Source: Flammeovirgaceae bacterium SG7u.111
GTDB lineage: Bacteria > Bacteroidota > Bacteroidia > Cytophagales > Flammeovirgaceae
Assembly (NCBI GenBank): GCA_034044135.1
Contig: CP139021.1
Span: forward strand, 3,487,635-3,551,634
Length of the DNA stretch: 64,000 nucleotides
Reading direction: 5' to 3'
Numbering within the stretch: the stretch's first letter is position 1; every line of letters begins with the position of its first letter. Positions 35,431-45,100 of the stretch are shown piece after piece. The notes beneath the pieces are model-generated. The model was given only the letters and a program-made list of their open reading frames with translations, made no database searches and had not been told where the DNA came from. Both the position numbers and the translations under genes were made by a program.

Positions 35431-36087
35431 ATGCTAGAAACTAAAAGCTTGTGCACCAGCTATGACGGATCAACTATTTTCCGTTTTCCCAACTGGAAAC
35501 TCGCGCAAGGAGAACAAAGCTTAATAATAGGCAAATCAGGCACTGGGAAAACAACACTTCTTCACTTGCTGGCAGGAATCTTAAAGCCTACTGAAGGGGA
35601 AATACTGATAGCTGGGACGGATATCGGAAAATTGAAAGGTGCTACAAGAGACAAATTCAGAGGACAAAACATTGGTCTTATTTTCCAAAAACCACACCTT
35701 ATCGATTCGCTGAGCGTGAAGGAAAACATGATGATGGCAAAGTATTTTGCCGGCTTGCCCCAAGATCTTGCTGCATTAAAATCATACTTAAAAGAACTGA
35801 GCATTGAACACAAGCTGAACAGCCCGGTCTATGCACTTAGCCAAGGGGAAGCTCAGCGGGTATCCATCGCTCGGGCGATGCTCAACGAGCCCAAATTGAT
35901 TTTGGCTGATGAACCAACCTCCAGCCTCGACGATGAAAACTGTAAATCGGTCGCTAATTTGCTTTTGGCTCAAGCCAAAAAACATACGGCTACTTTAGTG
36001 ATTTCTACTCACGATCACCGCCTCAAAAACATGATATCCAACCAATTGGAACTAAAAAAAGAAGATTTACTTTCACATTCAGCATAA
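35431..36087 (+). CDS. ABC transporter ATPase (LolD/MacB-like)
   Basis: A 218-residue ATPase of the MacB/LolD group. Walker A is GKSGTGKTT near residues 34-42, the Q-loop is IFQKPHL, the ABC signature is LSQGEAQRVSIARA and Walker B is LILADEPTSSLD, followed by STHD with the switch histidine. It is 7 bp from the downstream FtsX-like permease and 72 bp from the DUF3299-like gene, so the three are probably one operon. ATPases of this group drive mechanotransmission on FtsX-fold permeases rather than classical import. Confidence 0.95.
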   Translation: MLETKSLCTSYDGSTIFRFPNWKLAQGEQSLIIGKSGTGKTTLLHLLAGILKPTEGEILIAGTDIGKLKGATRDKFRGQNIGLIFQKPHLIDSLSVKENMMMAKYFAGLPQDLAALKSYLKELSIEHKLNSPVYALSQGEAQRVSIARAMLNEPKLILADEPTSSLDDENCKSVANLLLAQAKKHTATLVISTHDHRLKNMISNQLELKKEDLLSHSA

Positions 36088-36094
36088 ACGCACC

Positions 36095-37426
36095 ATGAAC
36101 CTCATCAAAATCAGCTGGAATTATTTACTTTCAAAGCCACTCAATACCTTTCTCAATTTATTGATCCTTGCCCTTGGCTTGGCCACCATTGTGATCTTGA
36201 GTATATTGAGTGTTCAGTTTGAAGAAAAGATTGATAGTAACAGTAAAAAGATCGACTTAGTAGTGGGGGCAAAAGGCAGCCCGCTACAGTTGATTTTATG
36301 CAACATTTTTCACGTTGATTTCCCCACAGGCAATATCGAATTAGCAGAAGCAGAGACCCTTGCCAATAATCCTTTGCTCAAATCAGCAGTGCCTTTGGCT
36401 CTTGGAGATAGCTACAAAAGCTTCCGAATAGTTGGGTCAACTCCCTCCTATCCTGCTATTTATGGATGCGAACTTGCAGAAGGGAAGTTTTGGGAGAAAG
36501 AACTGGAAGTTACTGCGGGTGCTTTTGTCGCCAAGAAACTTGGATTAAAAATTGGTGACACCTTCCACAGTTCACACGGCATAGGGCAAACAAGCCACAG
36601 CCACGAAGACGACAACTTTAAAGTAGTAGGCATCTTGAAACAAAGTAATACGGTGATAGACAATTTATTACTTTGCGATATTCCAAGTGTTTGGCGAGTC
36701 CATGAAACGCACGAAGAACACGAGGAAGAAGTTCATGAAGAGGGGAGACACGATGAGCACGGTCATGAAACGGAATCTCACAAAGGGCATGACCATGAAG
36801 AAGATGAAGCCCATCACCACGGAGAAGAGGAGTATCATCACGCAGAGGCTGTTGGGAAATTGGGAGTACCCATGGAAGAAGACAAGCAAATCACCTCTAT
36901 GCTTTTGAAGTTCAAAACCCCTTTAGCGGCTATTCAACTACCTCGTTTTATAAATGGGCAAACTAATATGCAAGCTGCTTCTCCAGCATTTGAAACTGCT
37001 CGGTTGTATTCAATTTTGGGCGTAGGTACTGACCTTATAAAAGGCTTTGCTTATATCATTGTATTCATCGCCATTTTGAGTATTTTCATAGCTCTGTACA
37101 ATGCACTAAAAGAGCGAAAATACGATTTGGCAATTATGCGCTCACTAGGTTGCTCTAAAGAAAAATTGGTAGTAATGGTATTACTAGAGGCGACTATGCT
37201 CACCTCACTGAGCGTGTTGTTTGGCTTGTTCTTAGCTCACGGGGTAATTGAAACCATAGCGCAAACTGTTGAGGAAACGGGTAAAATTGGATTAACCGGA
37301 TTCGTTTTTATTCCAGAAGAAATAATGGTGATTGCAGCCGCAATAACAATCGGTCTGGTAACAGCGTTAATACCAGCTATTCAGGCATATAAAACAGATA
37401 TTTCAAAAGTTCTGGCAAAGGGATAG
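36095..37426 (+). CDS. FtsX/MacB-like ABC permease with histidine-rich loop
   Basis: A 443-residue permease of the FtsX fold: one N-terminal helix (about 16-40), a large periplasmic part, and three C-terminal helices (about 315-440). Inside the periplasmic part, residues 203-249 carry 15 histidines among many Asp/Glu, with HxxH, HDH and HHH clusters; other His lie at 158-170 (SSHGIGQTSHSH). Such stretches bind Zn2+, Ni2+ or Cu2+. Combined with a DUF3299-like partner, this recalls the Zrg-type zinc system of Vibrio, in which a separate His-rich protein supplies the trap. The function is inferred, and the ion is not proven. Confidence 0.9.
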   Translation: MNLIKISWNYLLSKPLNTFLNLLILALGLATIVILSILSVQFEEKIDSNSKKIDLVVGAKGSPLQLILCNIFHVDFPTGNIELAEAETLANNPLLKSAVPLALGDSYKSFRIVGSTPSYPAIYGCELAEGKFWEKELEVTAGAFVAKKLGLKIGDTFHSSHGIGQTSHSHEDDNFKVVGILKQSNTVIDNLLLCDIPSVWRVHETHEEHEEEVHEEGRHDEHGHETESHKGHDHEEDEAHHHGEEEYHHAEAVGKLGVPMEEDKQITSMLLKFKTPLAAIQLPRFINGQTNMQAASPAFETARLYSILGVGTDLIKGFAYIIVFIAILSIFIALYNALKERKYDLAIMRSLGCSKEKLVVMVLLEATMLTSLSVLFGLFLAHGVIETIAQTVEETGKIGLTGFVFIPEEIMVIAAAITIGLVTALIPAIQAYKTDISKVLAKG

Positions 37427-37546
37427 CGTTTATCCCTAAAATGCATTTACTTTACGAGATAGAACTCTTCAGTTAAATAGTCGCCTCCTTCTTTTCAGAT
37501 TTACTTTAACTAAAAAAGCTATCATCTAAACTGAAATGTCCGCTGT

Positions 37547-37774
37547 ATGTGTCGTTTAAGAAAAGATCATAAAGTCATGTTAGTTTTGGCAATCATTATG
37601 CTGATAGTAGCTATTACACTCACTATCTATGGTATAACTGTAAGAGGTTGGTTCAAGGGAAAGCCAGAAAAAAGCATAAAATACATGGGATATAACATCC
37701 CTGCTTCTAATCATACAAATTCCAAACCAAGCCAAATTCAAACTGTCTCGATTGCCCCATATAACCAGGTGTGA
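37547..37774 (+). CDS. Possible small membrane protein
   Basis: A 75-codon frame with one clear membrane helix (about residues 11-31), then a short basic stretch and a polar tail. The start may be the ATG at 37547 or 37577. Its last 68 bp overlap the 3' end of the convergent porin gene. No family is recognised. The helix placement and the following basic residues look natural, but the overlap weakens it. Confidence 0.35.
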   Translation: MCRLRKDHKVMLVLAIIMLIVAITLTIYGITVRGWFKGKPEKSIKYMGYNIPASNHTNSKPSQIQTVSIAPYNQV

Positions 37775-39743
37775 TAAAATACCCATCGTCCATAATGCCT
37801 TGCAAGGCATTGGTAAGCTTTGCAAAAAAGTTCACGCTTTTGATGTTCAAATTGATGAAGATATCTGACATCAAATACCCTCCTATTTCAAAGTCGTTTT
37901 GCAGATAGAACTGTTGGGTAACAGGCATATAAGCATCAGCATAAAAAGCATTGTGCCAATGAAAATCCAGCCCAACTTGCCCAAAAAGAGCTGACTTGAA
38001 AATAGGCTTCTCCAAATAGATTTGGTAATTGCCAAAAAGCTCTGGCATCCTCAAAATATCTGGGTTTGAGTTTGAGGTATAATGGCCATAGATTTTTTGG
38101 TGCAGATCACCCAAATGGATTTGCAAGTCCAGACCTGCTTGCATCACATCTATTTTAGCTTCCGTCTGTATGGGAATAGCTTCAGTTCCGTAGTAGATAT
38201 AATTGTCGTAATTGATGAGCTTGGCAAAAGGACGCACATTGAAAAATTTATTACTATAGTGGAGAGCTACTTCTGACACCGTATATAATGTATTATCAAA
38301 CTTTCCATAATTGTCCCACTGGAAGTGGTTGCCATAGTAATACAGTTGATTTTGATCTGGCTGAGCCAAAACTCGTGTATGCGAAGCAACGAGGTATTTT
38401 GTATTGATTGCGGCAAAAATCTTGTTCCCTTGCTCTTCACCTATCATACTTTCATATTCTCCCCTAAACTCTATACTCGGCGTTAAGGTATATATCCCCT
38501 TGAAACCAATAAAGTTTTGTGGGTCAATTTTACGGGGAACTTTATCTTGTAGCCTATATTCAAAACGCTGTTTGAAAAGCTTGTTTTTTGCAAAAAAGGA
38601 ATAGTAAAAATTGAGCGCTTTTCCTTTAAGCCCAGCAGTATTTGACAATTCCTGATAGCGCTGGTAATGAACAGACCGATCGGTATCTAAATACGTGTTC
38701 GGGTAAAAAGCACTGTTGGTCGACAGGGCTTGGTCATCATAATTGAAAAGGTGGGTAGATTTATCAATTATATGATAAAGCTGGATGTTATTTTCTCCAA
38801 TGAAGGAGTATTGTTGGAAAACTCTGAACTTCTCCATCCGCCTAAAGCTTTCTACATCGGTAAGCCTATTGCTAAGCTGCCCTCTTCCTAACCTGAAAAG
38901 TTCTTGAATATCACGGGGCTCTTCAGTAGGCTCTGGATCTTCTGGTGGCACATAAGAATCCCAATAAACATCATCTATTTCTAAGCCTCCAGATTCTTGG
39001 ATCGAATGTCTATACGCTTCGGCGTAAGCCAATAATTTATAGCGTTTATTTTCCGATTCGTACCTTGTATTGAATTGATATTCTTCATGCAAATTTCCCG
39101 GACGAGTGTTGCTTGCTCCTACTGCTTCATTTCCAACCAAAAATTTTGCATTTATTCTTCGAATCCTAAAACCTACATTCCACTGAGGGCTGACATTTCG
39201 GGCAAATTTAACATCTAGAATTGAGCGGCCTGCCCCACCTTGCACATAGTACCAGCTCGTATGAGGCGAACGAGTATCAAAATATTCAATTTCATCTGGG
39301 TTAAGCAAATATGGATCGAGGGCATCATACCCGAAACGTACGCCTACCTTGTCGTATTCTTTATAATAAAGCGGTTTAGTAGCACTTCCTGTTGTACCCA
39401 GATCTTGCAACTCAAACTCATCTTGAGCGACAAAATTATACCTGTGCATGTCGTTCAATAATGTATCAATAAAGCGAACAATGCCAGAATTCTCCCTCCA
39501 ATCCGATTCGTAAATAAAAAAAGTTGTTCCCGTTCCATAAACTTGCTCTCCAGCTTTTTCCAAAATCAGCCTTCCTTTCTCATCTACCCTTGCCGAGTCT
39601 GGTCGGTCTTCTCCTAAAAGGCTTTCGTATTCCCCATTATCCCCTAGCTGACCCAATTCTCCTTGATTCCTTTGATTGGGGATCTGAGCCTGAACCGCAT
39701 TAGTCAAGCATAAAAAGAACAATATGTTTATAAATAATTTCAC
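37707..39743 (-). CDS. Putative porin (Porin_10 type)
   Basis: A 678-residue outer membrane protein with a signal peptide (VQA-Q cleavage near residue 20), a proline/acid-rich N-terminal linker and a beta-barrel with many alternating aromatic strands. The opening with RFGYDALDPYLLNPDEIEYFDTRSPHTSWYY fits the Bacteroidota Porin_10 group, whose members are of this size and often end with a strand such as GLVWNLYD. Channel specificity is unknown. It stands alone between the ABC operon and the GNAT gene. Confidence 0.82.
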   Translation of the reverse strand: MKLFINILFFLCLTNAVQAQIPNQRNQGELGQLGDNGEYESLLGEDRPDSARVDEKGRLILEKAGEQVYGTGTTFFIYESDWRENSGIVRFIDTLLNDMHRYNFVAQDEFELQDLGTTGSATKPLYYKEYDKVGVRFGYDALDPYLLNPDEIEYFDTRSPHTSWYYVQGGAGRSILDVKFARNVSPQWNVGFRIRRINAKFLVGNEAVGASNTRPGNLHEEYQFNTRYESENKRYKLLAYAEAYRHSIQESGGLEIDDVYWDSYVPPEDPEPTEEPRDIQELFRLGRGQLSNRLTDVESFRRMEKFRVFQQYSFIGENNIQLYHIIDKSTHLFNYDDQALSTNSAFYPNTYLDTDRSVHYQRYQELSNTAGLKGKALNFYYSFFAKNKLFKQRFEYRLQDKVPRKIDPQNFIGFKGIYTLTPSIEFRGEYESMIGEEQGNKIFAAINTKYLVASHTRVLAQPDQNQLYYYGNHFQWDNYGKFDNTLYTVSEVALHYSNKFFNVRPFAKLINYDNYIYYGTEAIPIQTEAKIDVMQAGLDLQIHLGDLHQKIYGHYTSNSNPDILRMPELFGNYQIYLEKPIFKSALFGQVGLDFHWHNAFYADAYMPVTQQFYLQNDFEIGGYLMSDIFINLNIKSVNFFAKLTNALQGIMDDGYFITPGYMGQSRQFEFGLVWNLYD

Positions 39744-39833
39744 AGAAATTTATCGACTTTTGGTGTTAGTTGAGTTAGGTTAAAATGCTATTATTGAAAG
39801 ACTATTTGATCTCATTGACGGACAAATATTAAA

Positions 39834-40292
39834 CTATTTTAACCATTCGTAAAGATCGTAATGTTCATTGCTCATCCCAATTGCTTTGTACACTCCTTGG
39901 GCATTTGTATTGGTTTTTTCTACATAAAGCCTGATGCCTTTGTAATTCGAAGAGTCTTCTACTATATCTTTTAGGTGGGTAAACATCCTCTTGAATATCC
40001 CTTTTTTTCTATGTTCAGCAAGCACATAAACCGAATGAACCCACATCACATCTCCATTCCTCCAATCGCTCCATTCGTACAACACCAGCGTAGAAGCCGC
40101 TATTTCACCATCCACTTCAGCTACCCAGTAATTTCCCCTCTGAGGCTCAATAAAAAGCCTTTTTACCCCTTCATGCAAAGTTGCACTATCAAGTTCAAGC
40201 TGCTCAGTTTCCCAAGCCATCTTCTGTTGAAACTCAACTATTGTCTCTATATCTTCCCTATGGGCTTTTCTAATGGTGATTGACGAGCTCAT
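39834..40292 (-). CDS. GNAT family N-acetyltransferase
   Basis: A 152-residue acetyl-CoA-dependent transferase. The GNAT fold is seen as ITIRKAHREDIETIVEFQ at the start, the beta strands with YWVAEVDGEIAASTLVLYEWSDW, and the acetyl-CoA pyrophosphate loop VLAEHRKKGIFKRMF in the R/Q-x-x-G-x-G/A position; here the loop reads EHRKKGIFKR. The C-terminal part has LYVEKTNTNAQGVYKAIGM. The substrate is unknown. No operon partner is evident. Confidence 0.9.
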   Translation of the reverse strand: MSSSITIRKAHREDIETIVEFQQKMAWETEQLELDSATLHEGVKRLFIEPQRGNYWVAEVDGEIAASTLVLYEWSDWRNGDVMWVHSVYVLAEHRKKGIFKRMFTHLKDIVEDSSNYKGIRLYVEKTNTNAQGVYKAIGMSNEHYDLYEWLK

Positions 40293-40403
40293 TTATTCTT
40301 AGTTTTTTTGGTTTGTGAACTCGGCAAAAATAACTAAAAAAAGGAATGATTGGAGAAATAGCCCAAGGCATGTTCAAAAATCCGGAAAGAGGGGGATAGT
40401 TGG

Positions 40404-40441
40404 GCAAAAAAGAAGGGTAATACTGTGAAGTATTGCCCTTC
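40404..40441 (-). terminator. Terminator of the PorP/SprF-like gene
   Basis: Stem GAAGGGTAATACT / GTATTGCCCTTC (with a G-U), followed on the minus strand by a TTTTTT run. It lies 15 nt after the stop. Confidence 0.85.
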
Positions 40442-40455
40442 TCATCTTCGATGCT

Positions 40456-41568
40456 TTAAAAATGATCAAACTTCATCAAGTGTTCGTATTTCAATTTCTG
40501 AAATTTTTTCCAAGGGTTTGGACACAAGATTTGAGGATATCCATAATTTCCTTTTTTAATTCCTTTTTCTTTTGGAACAAAGCTATAGGTAATAGAAATT
40601 TCATGAGACCCAGTAGTATTTAAATTAGTAAGCCTCGAAAGGGTATAATCATAACTATAGCCAATGCTAATTGTCCCTAGTCTTATCCCCGTAAGAATAG
40701 CAACAGCATCTTGGTTCAATCCTTTGTATTGTCTTTTCTTGGTGGGAATTCCCCTGTACCAAACCCCTAACATCAAAGGATCTAATGTCAAATAAGTGCC
40801 CAAGCTCAACTGCTCAGATGCTCCTTGGCGAAGATACATAAGTGCTGGAGTGATTGATCTTTCGGGTGGCATATGACGAGGGTTGTACTTCCCTTTTGGG
40901 ATTAAACTGATTTTATATCCTGTATGTACCGTAAGTTTTCTTGGCAGCTTTTCCTTACCTCCCAAAAATGACGTATTCGGTTTGTTGAGATGGCTCACAG
41001 AAAGTCCAAACCACATATTCTGAGAGAATAGCACAAAACCCGAACCTACATCGGCATACCCTTTATACTGTCCTGAAAACTGCTCACTTGTAGGGTTTAG
41101 CGGATCGCTTGGTCCAATAATTTGATCTTCGAATATAAAATCACCAAAATTCAAGGCTCTAACTCCGTAGCCTAGACTTAGACCTGTACTTATCGCATAT
41201 TTATCGTTAACGGGGATATGGTAGGAATACATGACCGCAATATCGGTAGCCGTGATAGGCTTTCCAGCCCCTATGCCTTGGTCGTCTTTTTTTATCATGA
41301 ACCCAACGCCACTTCTTATCTGCTCAAAAAATTGGTCGTAGGAAGCGGCATAGGTAACAAAACTAGCATCTAGCCCTGGCCACTGGTTTCTATAATTGGC
41401 AATAGCCCTTCCTCCACCAGACGCACCTGCAAAAGCAGGGTTTAGGTACAACGGAGCCGCATAGAATTGGGTAAACTGAGGATCCTGCGCCTTTAACCCT
41501 AAAGACATACCCATCAAGAAAAAAACACAGATAGTTCGTTTGATATGGCTGATCAAAAGTTTATTCAT
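40456..41568 (-). CDS. PorP/SprF family type IX secretion protein
   Basis: A 370-residue outer membrane protein of the PorP/SprF family. It has a signal peptide (about 1-27, GLKA-Q) and the family opening DPQFTQFYAAPLYLNPAFAGASGG, then beta strands with RNQWPGL and SIGYSYDYTLSRL. SprF-type members are the partners that let type B T9SS cargo (such as SprB) reach the surface. The giant PKD protein with a type B C-terminus is divergent from it 549 bp away, so they are plausible partners. The T9SS core genes themselves are not in the window. Confidence 0.94.
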   Translation of the reverse strand: MNKLLISHIKRTICVFFLMGMSLGLKAQDPQFTQFYAAPLYLNPAFAGASGGGRAIANYRNQWPGLDASFVTYAASYDQFFEQIRSGVGFMIKKDDQGIGAGKPITATDIAVMYSYHIPVNDKYAISTGLSLGYGVRALNFGDFIFEDQIIGPSDPLNPTSEQFSGQYKGYADVGSGFVLFSQNMWFGLSVSHLNKPNTSFLGGKEKLPRKLTVHTGYKISLIPKGKYNPRHMPPERSITPALMYLRQGASEQLSLGTYLTLDPLMLGVWYRGIPTKKRQYKGLNQDAVAILTGIRLGTISIGYSYDYTLSRLTNLNTTGSHEISITYSFVPKEKGIKKGNYGYPQILCPNPWKKFQKLKYEHLMKFDHF

Positions 41569-42117
41569 TTAGCTTATTATTGAACACATGTGATTCAAAT
41601 GATCTTTTTGTTAGTTTTTCTCATCAAGACGAAACGGCAATAGAGGCTTCAGTCTAAACAAGTATAAAATCACAACGTAACATTTGTTAATTAAGTAGGT
41701 TGGTTGCCATTTAAAATTTCAATACCCCTTAAAACCCAACCTCAAACACTATTTTCCCTTCTTACCACATACCGAGCCAAATTCTTACAAGTCCATTTTA
41801 GCCAACTACACTATCCCATTTCTCCTGTTTTGAGACAATCTTTCGCATTTGCCCCCAATGCTGTTTTATAATGGTTTTGGACAGTATTGAAAAATTGAAT
41901 TAAGTCCAACTAAATACATGCTAACAAGTAGCGTTAAAGAGAAAAAGCAAGGTAAAATCTTACATGGAAATGCACTAATACACTATTATGGGAACAGGAA
42001 GAGCATAGAAATGATCTATTAAAAAGCAAATCCTACATGACCTCAAAAGCGGTGCATTTTTTGACCATTTTAACATATTGTTAATGAGTGTAAATAACCA
42101 TCTGGCTATAAAATCAT
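41569..42117. promoter_or_regulatory. 549-bp divergent intergenic region
   Basis: Between the PorP/SprF gene and the giant adhesin gene. AT-rich with no recognised RNA. A perfect dyad TTAACA-TAT-TGTTAA at 42070-42084 is 33 nt before the adhesin ATG and could be an operator. A 34-codon frame at 41918 is not supported as a gene. No exact TAnnTTTG element was found for either gene. Confidence 0.4.
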
Positions 42118-45100
42118 ATGACTTCAAAACTAAACCCTAACATAATTAGCAAGCTGATAATAGTGCTCAGCATGTTCCTGCCCCAGCTAGTTTTGGGGCA
42201 AGGTGAGATTCGATTCGATTATCAGAATGGAAATAGGTGCGGGCTAGGCTATGTAGACTTTTATTACTATCCTGAAGCGACGGCAGGAACTGTGACCAAA
42301 TTGGAATGGGCCTTTGATGATGGTCCTATTGTTACCAAAGAAGGAGGAGCACTTATACCCTCTACTAATTATAAGGCGACTAAAAGCTATGGGCCTGGAA
42401 TATATAATGTTACACTCAAAGCTTTCCACGGAAGCGTAATCAAAACATATACTGAAACAGTAGAGATTTTTCAAATACCCACGGTAGATATCAATCTTAT
42501 TAGCCAATCAGGAACTTGCGCTCCCACCGAATTCATCTTCGAACCACAAGTGACACCGGCACCAGGCACTACTATCGAAGAATATTTCTGGGATTTTGGA
42601 GATGGGAATAACGTGACAGAAACTACCAATAAACAAGTAAGCCACAGCTATACAGTTCCCGGTACTTATTTTATCACTCTTGTGATTACAGATAGCAGAG
42701 GATGTGTGACAACGGAACTTTTCCCTTCATCAACTACGCCAATTGAGGTTGGTGAAGGCTTTAATGCATCTTTCAACTCATCAGGAAACCTAAATTCTTG
42801 TGTAGCACCTCAAACTATAGATTTTGCGGCAAGTCCCGCCGCAAGTAATTATACTTATGACTGGGACTTTGGAGATGGAAATACCTCAACACTTCAAAAC
42901 CCATCAAACACATACACTGCAGTAGGGAATTATAATGTTGAGTTAATAATCACTAACACTGACAATGGCTGCCAAAGAGTTGTAACTAAAAATAACCATG
43001 TCAATATAAGCACCTTTACTCCTGATTTTCAAGTAAATACATCCCCTATTGGTTGCGCTCCCTCATCCGTTCAATTTCAAAATATTTCAAATGTAATTAC
43101 TAGTTCGCAAACTGTAACTTGGAACTTTGGAGATGGTACAGTCATATCCGGAAGGGCAAATAGTGGGTCTTATGAAAGACCTACACATGAATATGCAGCG
43201 CCTGGTACATATTCAGTAACAATGACTATAGTCGATGGTGGCTATGGCTGCAATGGGATTATTACTCAACCAAATATTGTCATTGTCCCTCCCCCTATAG
43301 AAGGTGCTTTTTCTGCTGATAAAACTAGTTTTTGTGAACTAGGCAATCCCGTTTCAACAGTGACTTTTACTCCTGATAGTCTTTCTACAGGAATTACAAG
43401 CTACGAATGGGATTTTGGAGATGGGAATACTTCCACAGCAATAAACCCATCACATACTTACACTGCATTTGGGAGCTACGAAGTGACCCTCACTATCAGA
43501 GATGCAAACGGCTGTTCGGTCACTATTACCAAGAACAACTATATAAATGGAGGTCCTATAGATGCAGATTTTGAAGCAGTTGCCACAGGAGGTTGCCTTC
43601 CTAATTTCGATGTACAACTTACAGACTTGAGCACATCTTTTGTACCTATCACAGGATGGGACTGGGAGATAATAAACGATGCGAATGTGGTTGTTGCAAC
43701 ATCCACCGACCAAAACCCTACCATGACGTTGGTGGATCATGGCGACTACGATGTGAGGTTAACCATCACCACTGCGGAAGGTTGCACAGATACACACTTG
43801 CTCACAGATTATCTCGAAGTTGGTTTCAAGCCTGACTTTATGGACTTCACTCCTTCTGTTACAGAAATATGTAATGGGGAAAATGTGATCTTCACAAATT
43901 CATCTACAATGCCTGCCAATCCATACCCTACGGAATGGCACTGGGATTATTTCAATGCTGGAACAATTAATAACACAGGGTATCATGGTGGTCATACCTA
44001 TGACGATCTTGACCCAATGCTGATTTCCGTTGCACTCTATTCGGAAAACAATGGCTGTTTTGATACATTAGTAAAAAACAACCTTATCGAACTTGCCCCT
44101 CCTAGAGCTAACTTCATTTATAATATGCCAGCTTGTACCGACGGGCTAATCAGTTTTACAAACACATCTGTAGGAGCTTTAAGCTATGAATGGGAAATTA
44201 CAATTGATGGGCAAGCCCCATACACCGAAACTACAGAGCATATTGATATAGATGTTGACCCAGGAACTGCTTGGGAGGTTACACTTACAGCATCCAACAA
44301 TACTTCAAAAGGTGGGTTAGGTTGTGACCACTCTATGACTGCTGATGACATCTTCCCTTCCTTAACCCCAGATTTTAGCACTATCACATCGAATAATGTG
44401 ACTGGTGGAAATTGCTACCCGGTTACTTACGACTTTGATGCCACTGCTTTTGAAATAGTCGGAACTACAATTACTAATTATGATTGGGACTTTGGAAATG
44501 GGGACACAGGTTCTGGAGATAGTCCTTCTGTAACTTACACTGGCTATGGCACTTTCGCAGTCACCCTTGAAGTCACTACAAACGAAGGCTGTACCTACGA
44601 CTTTACTTTCCCCGATATAAATGTATATGGGCCGCAAGTAGATTTTTCCATCAACGATACAGACGCTTGCAAAGACTTTGAATTTGAATTCACCGACAAT
44701 ACCACATCCCTTGCTCCTATTGTAAAAAGGATTTGGGATATGGGCGATGGTTCAGCTCCTGATACTATAACTACTATTTCGGAAACAACCTACAGATACA
44801 CTTATAATAAAGTAAGCTCGCCCAATCAAAGCGATGGCTTTGATGTTATGTTAACCGTAATAGATTCTGTAGGTTGCTCTAAAAGTATTATAAAAACAGT
44901 AACACCAAGCTTTCCAGTTCCTGATTTTAATATTCAGCGAGAAGGAGCTTGTGGGGGCGAAAATATCAAACCGATAAATGCATCAAGTATGTCTGATGTA
45001 ATAAATCCTAAATCTATCAAATGGACATATAGTGATGGAAGGACCGCTACTGGATTTAGTCCAGGAAATCTATTCTTTGCTGGTTCAAGTACAGGCACTG

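Noticed and set aside
41918-42022. A 34-codon frame in the divergent region before the adhesin
   Set aside because: Very short, with no ribosome site and no recognisable composition; not supported.
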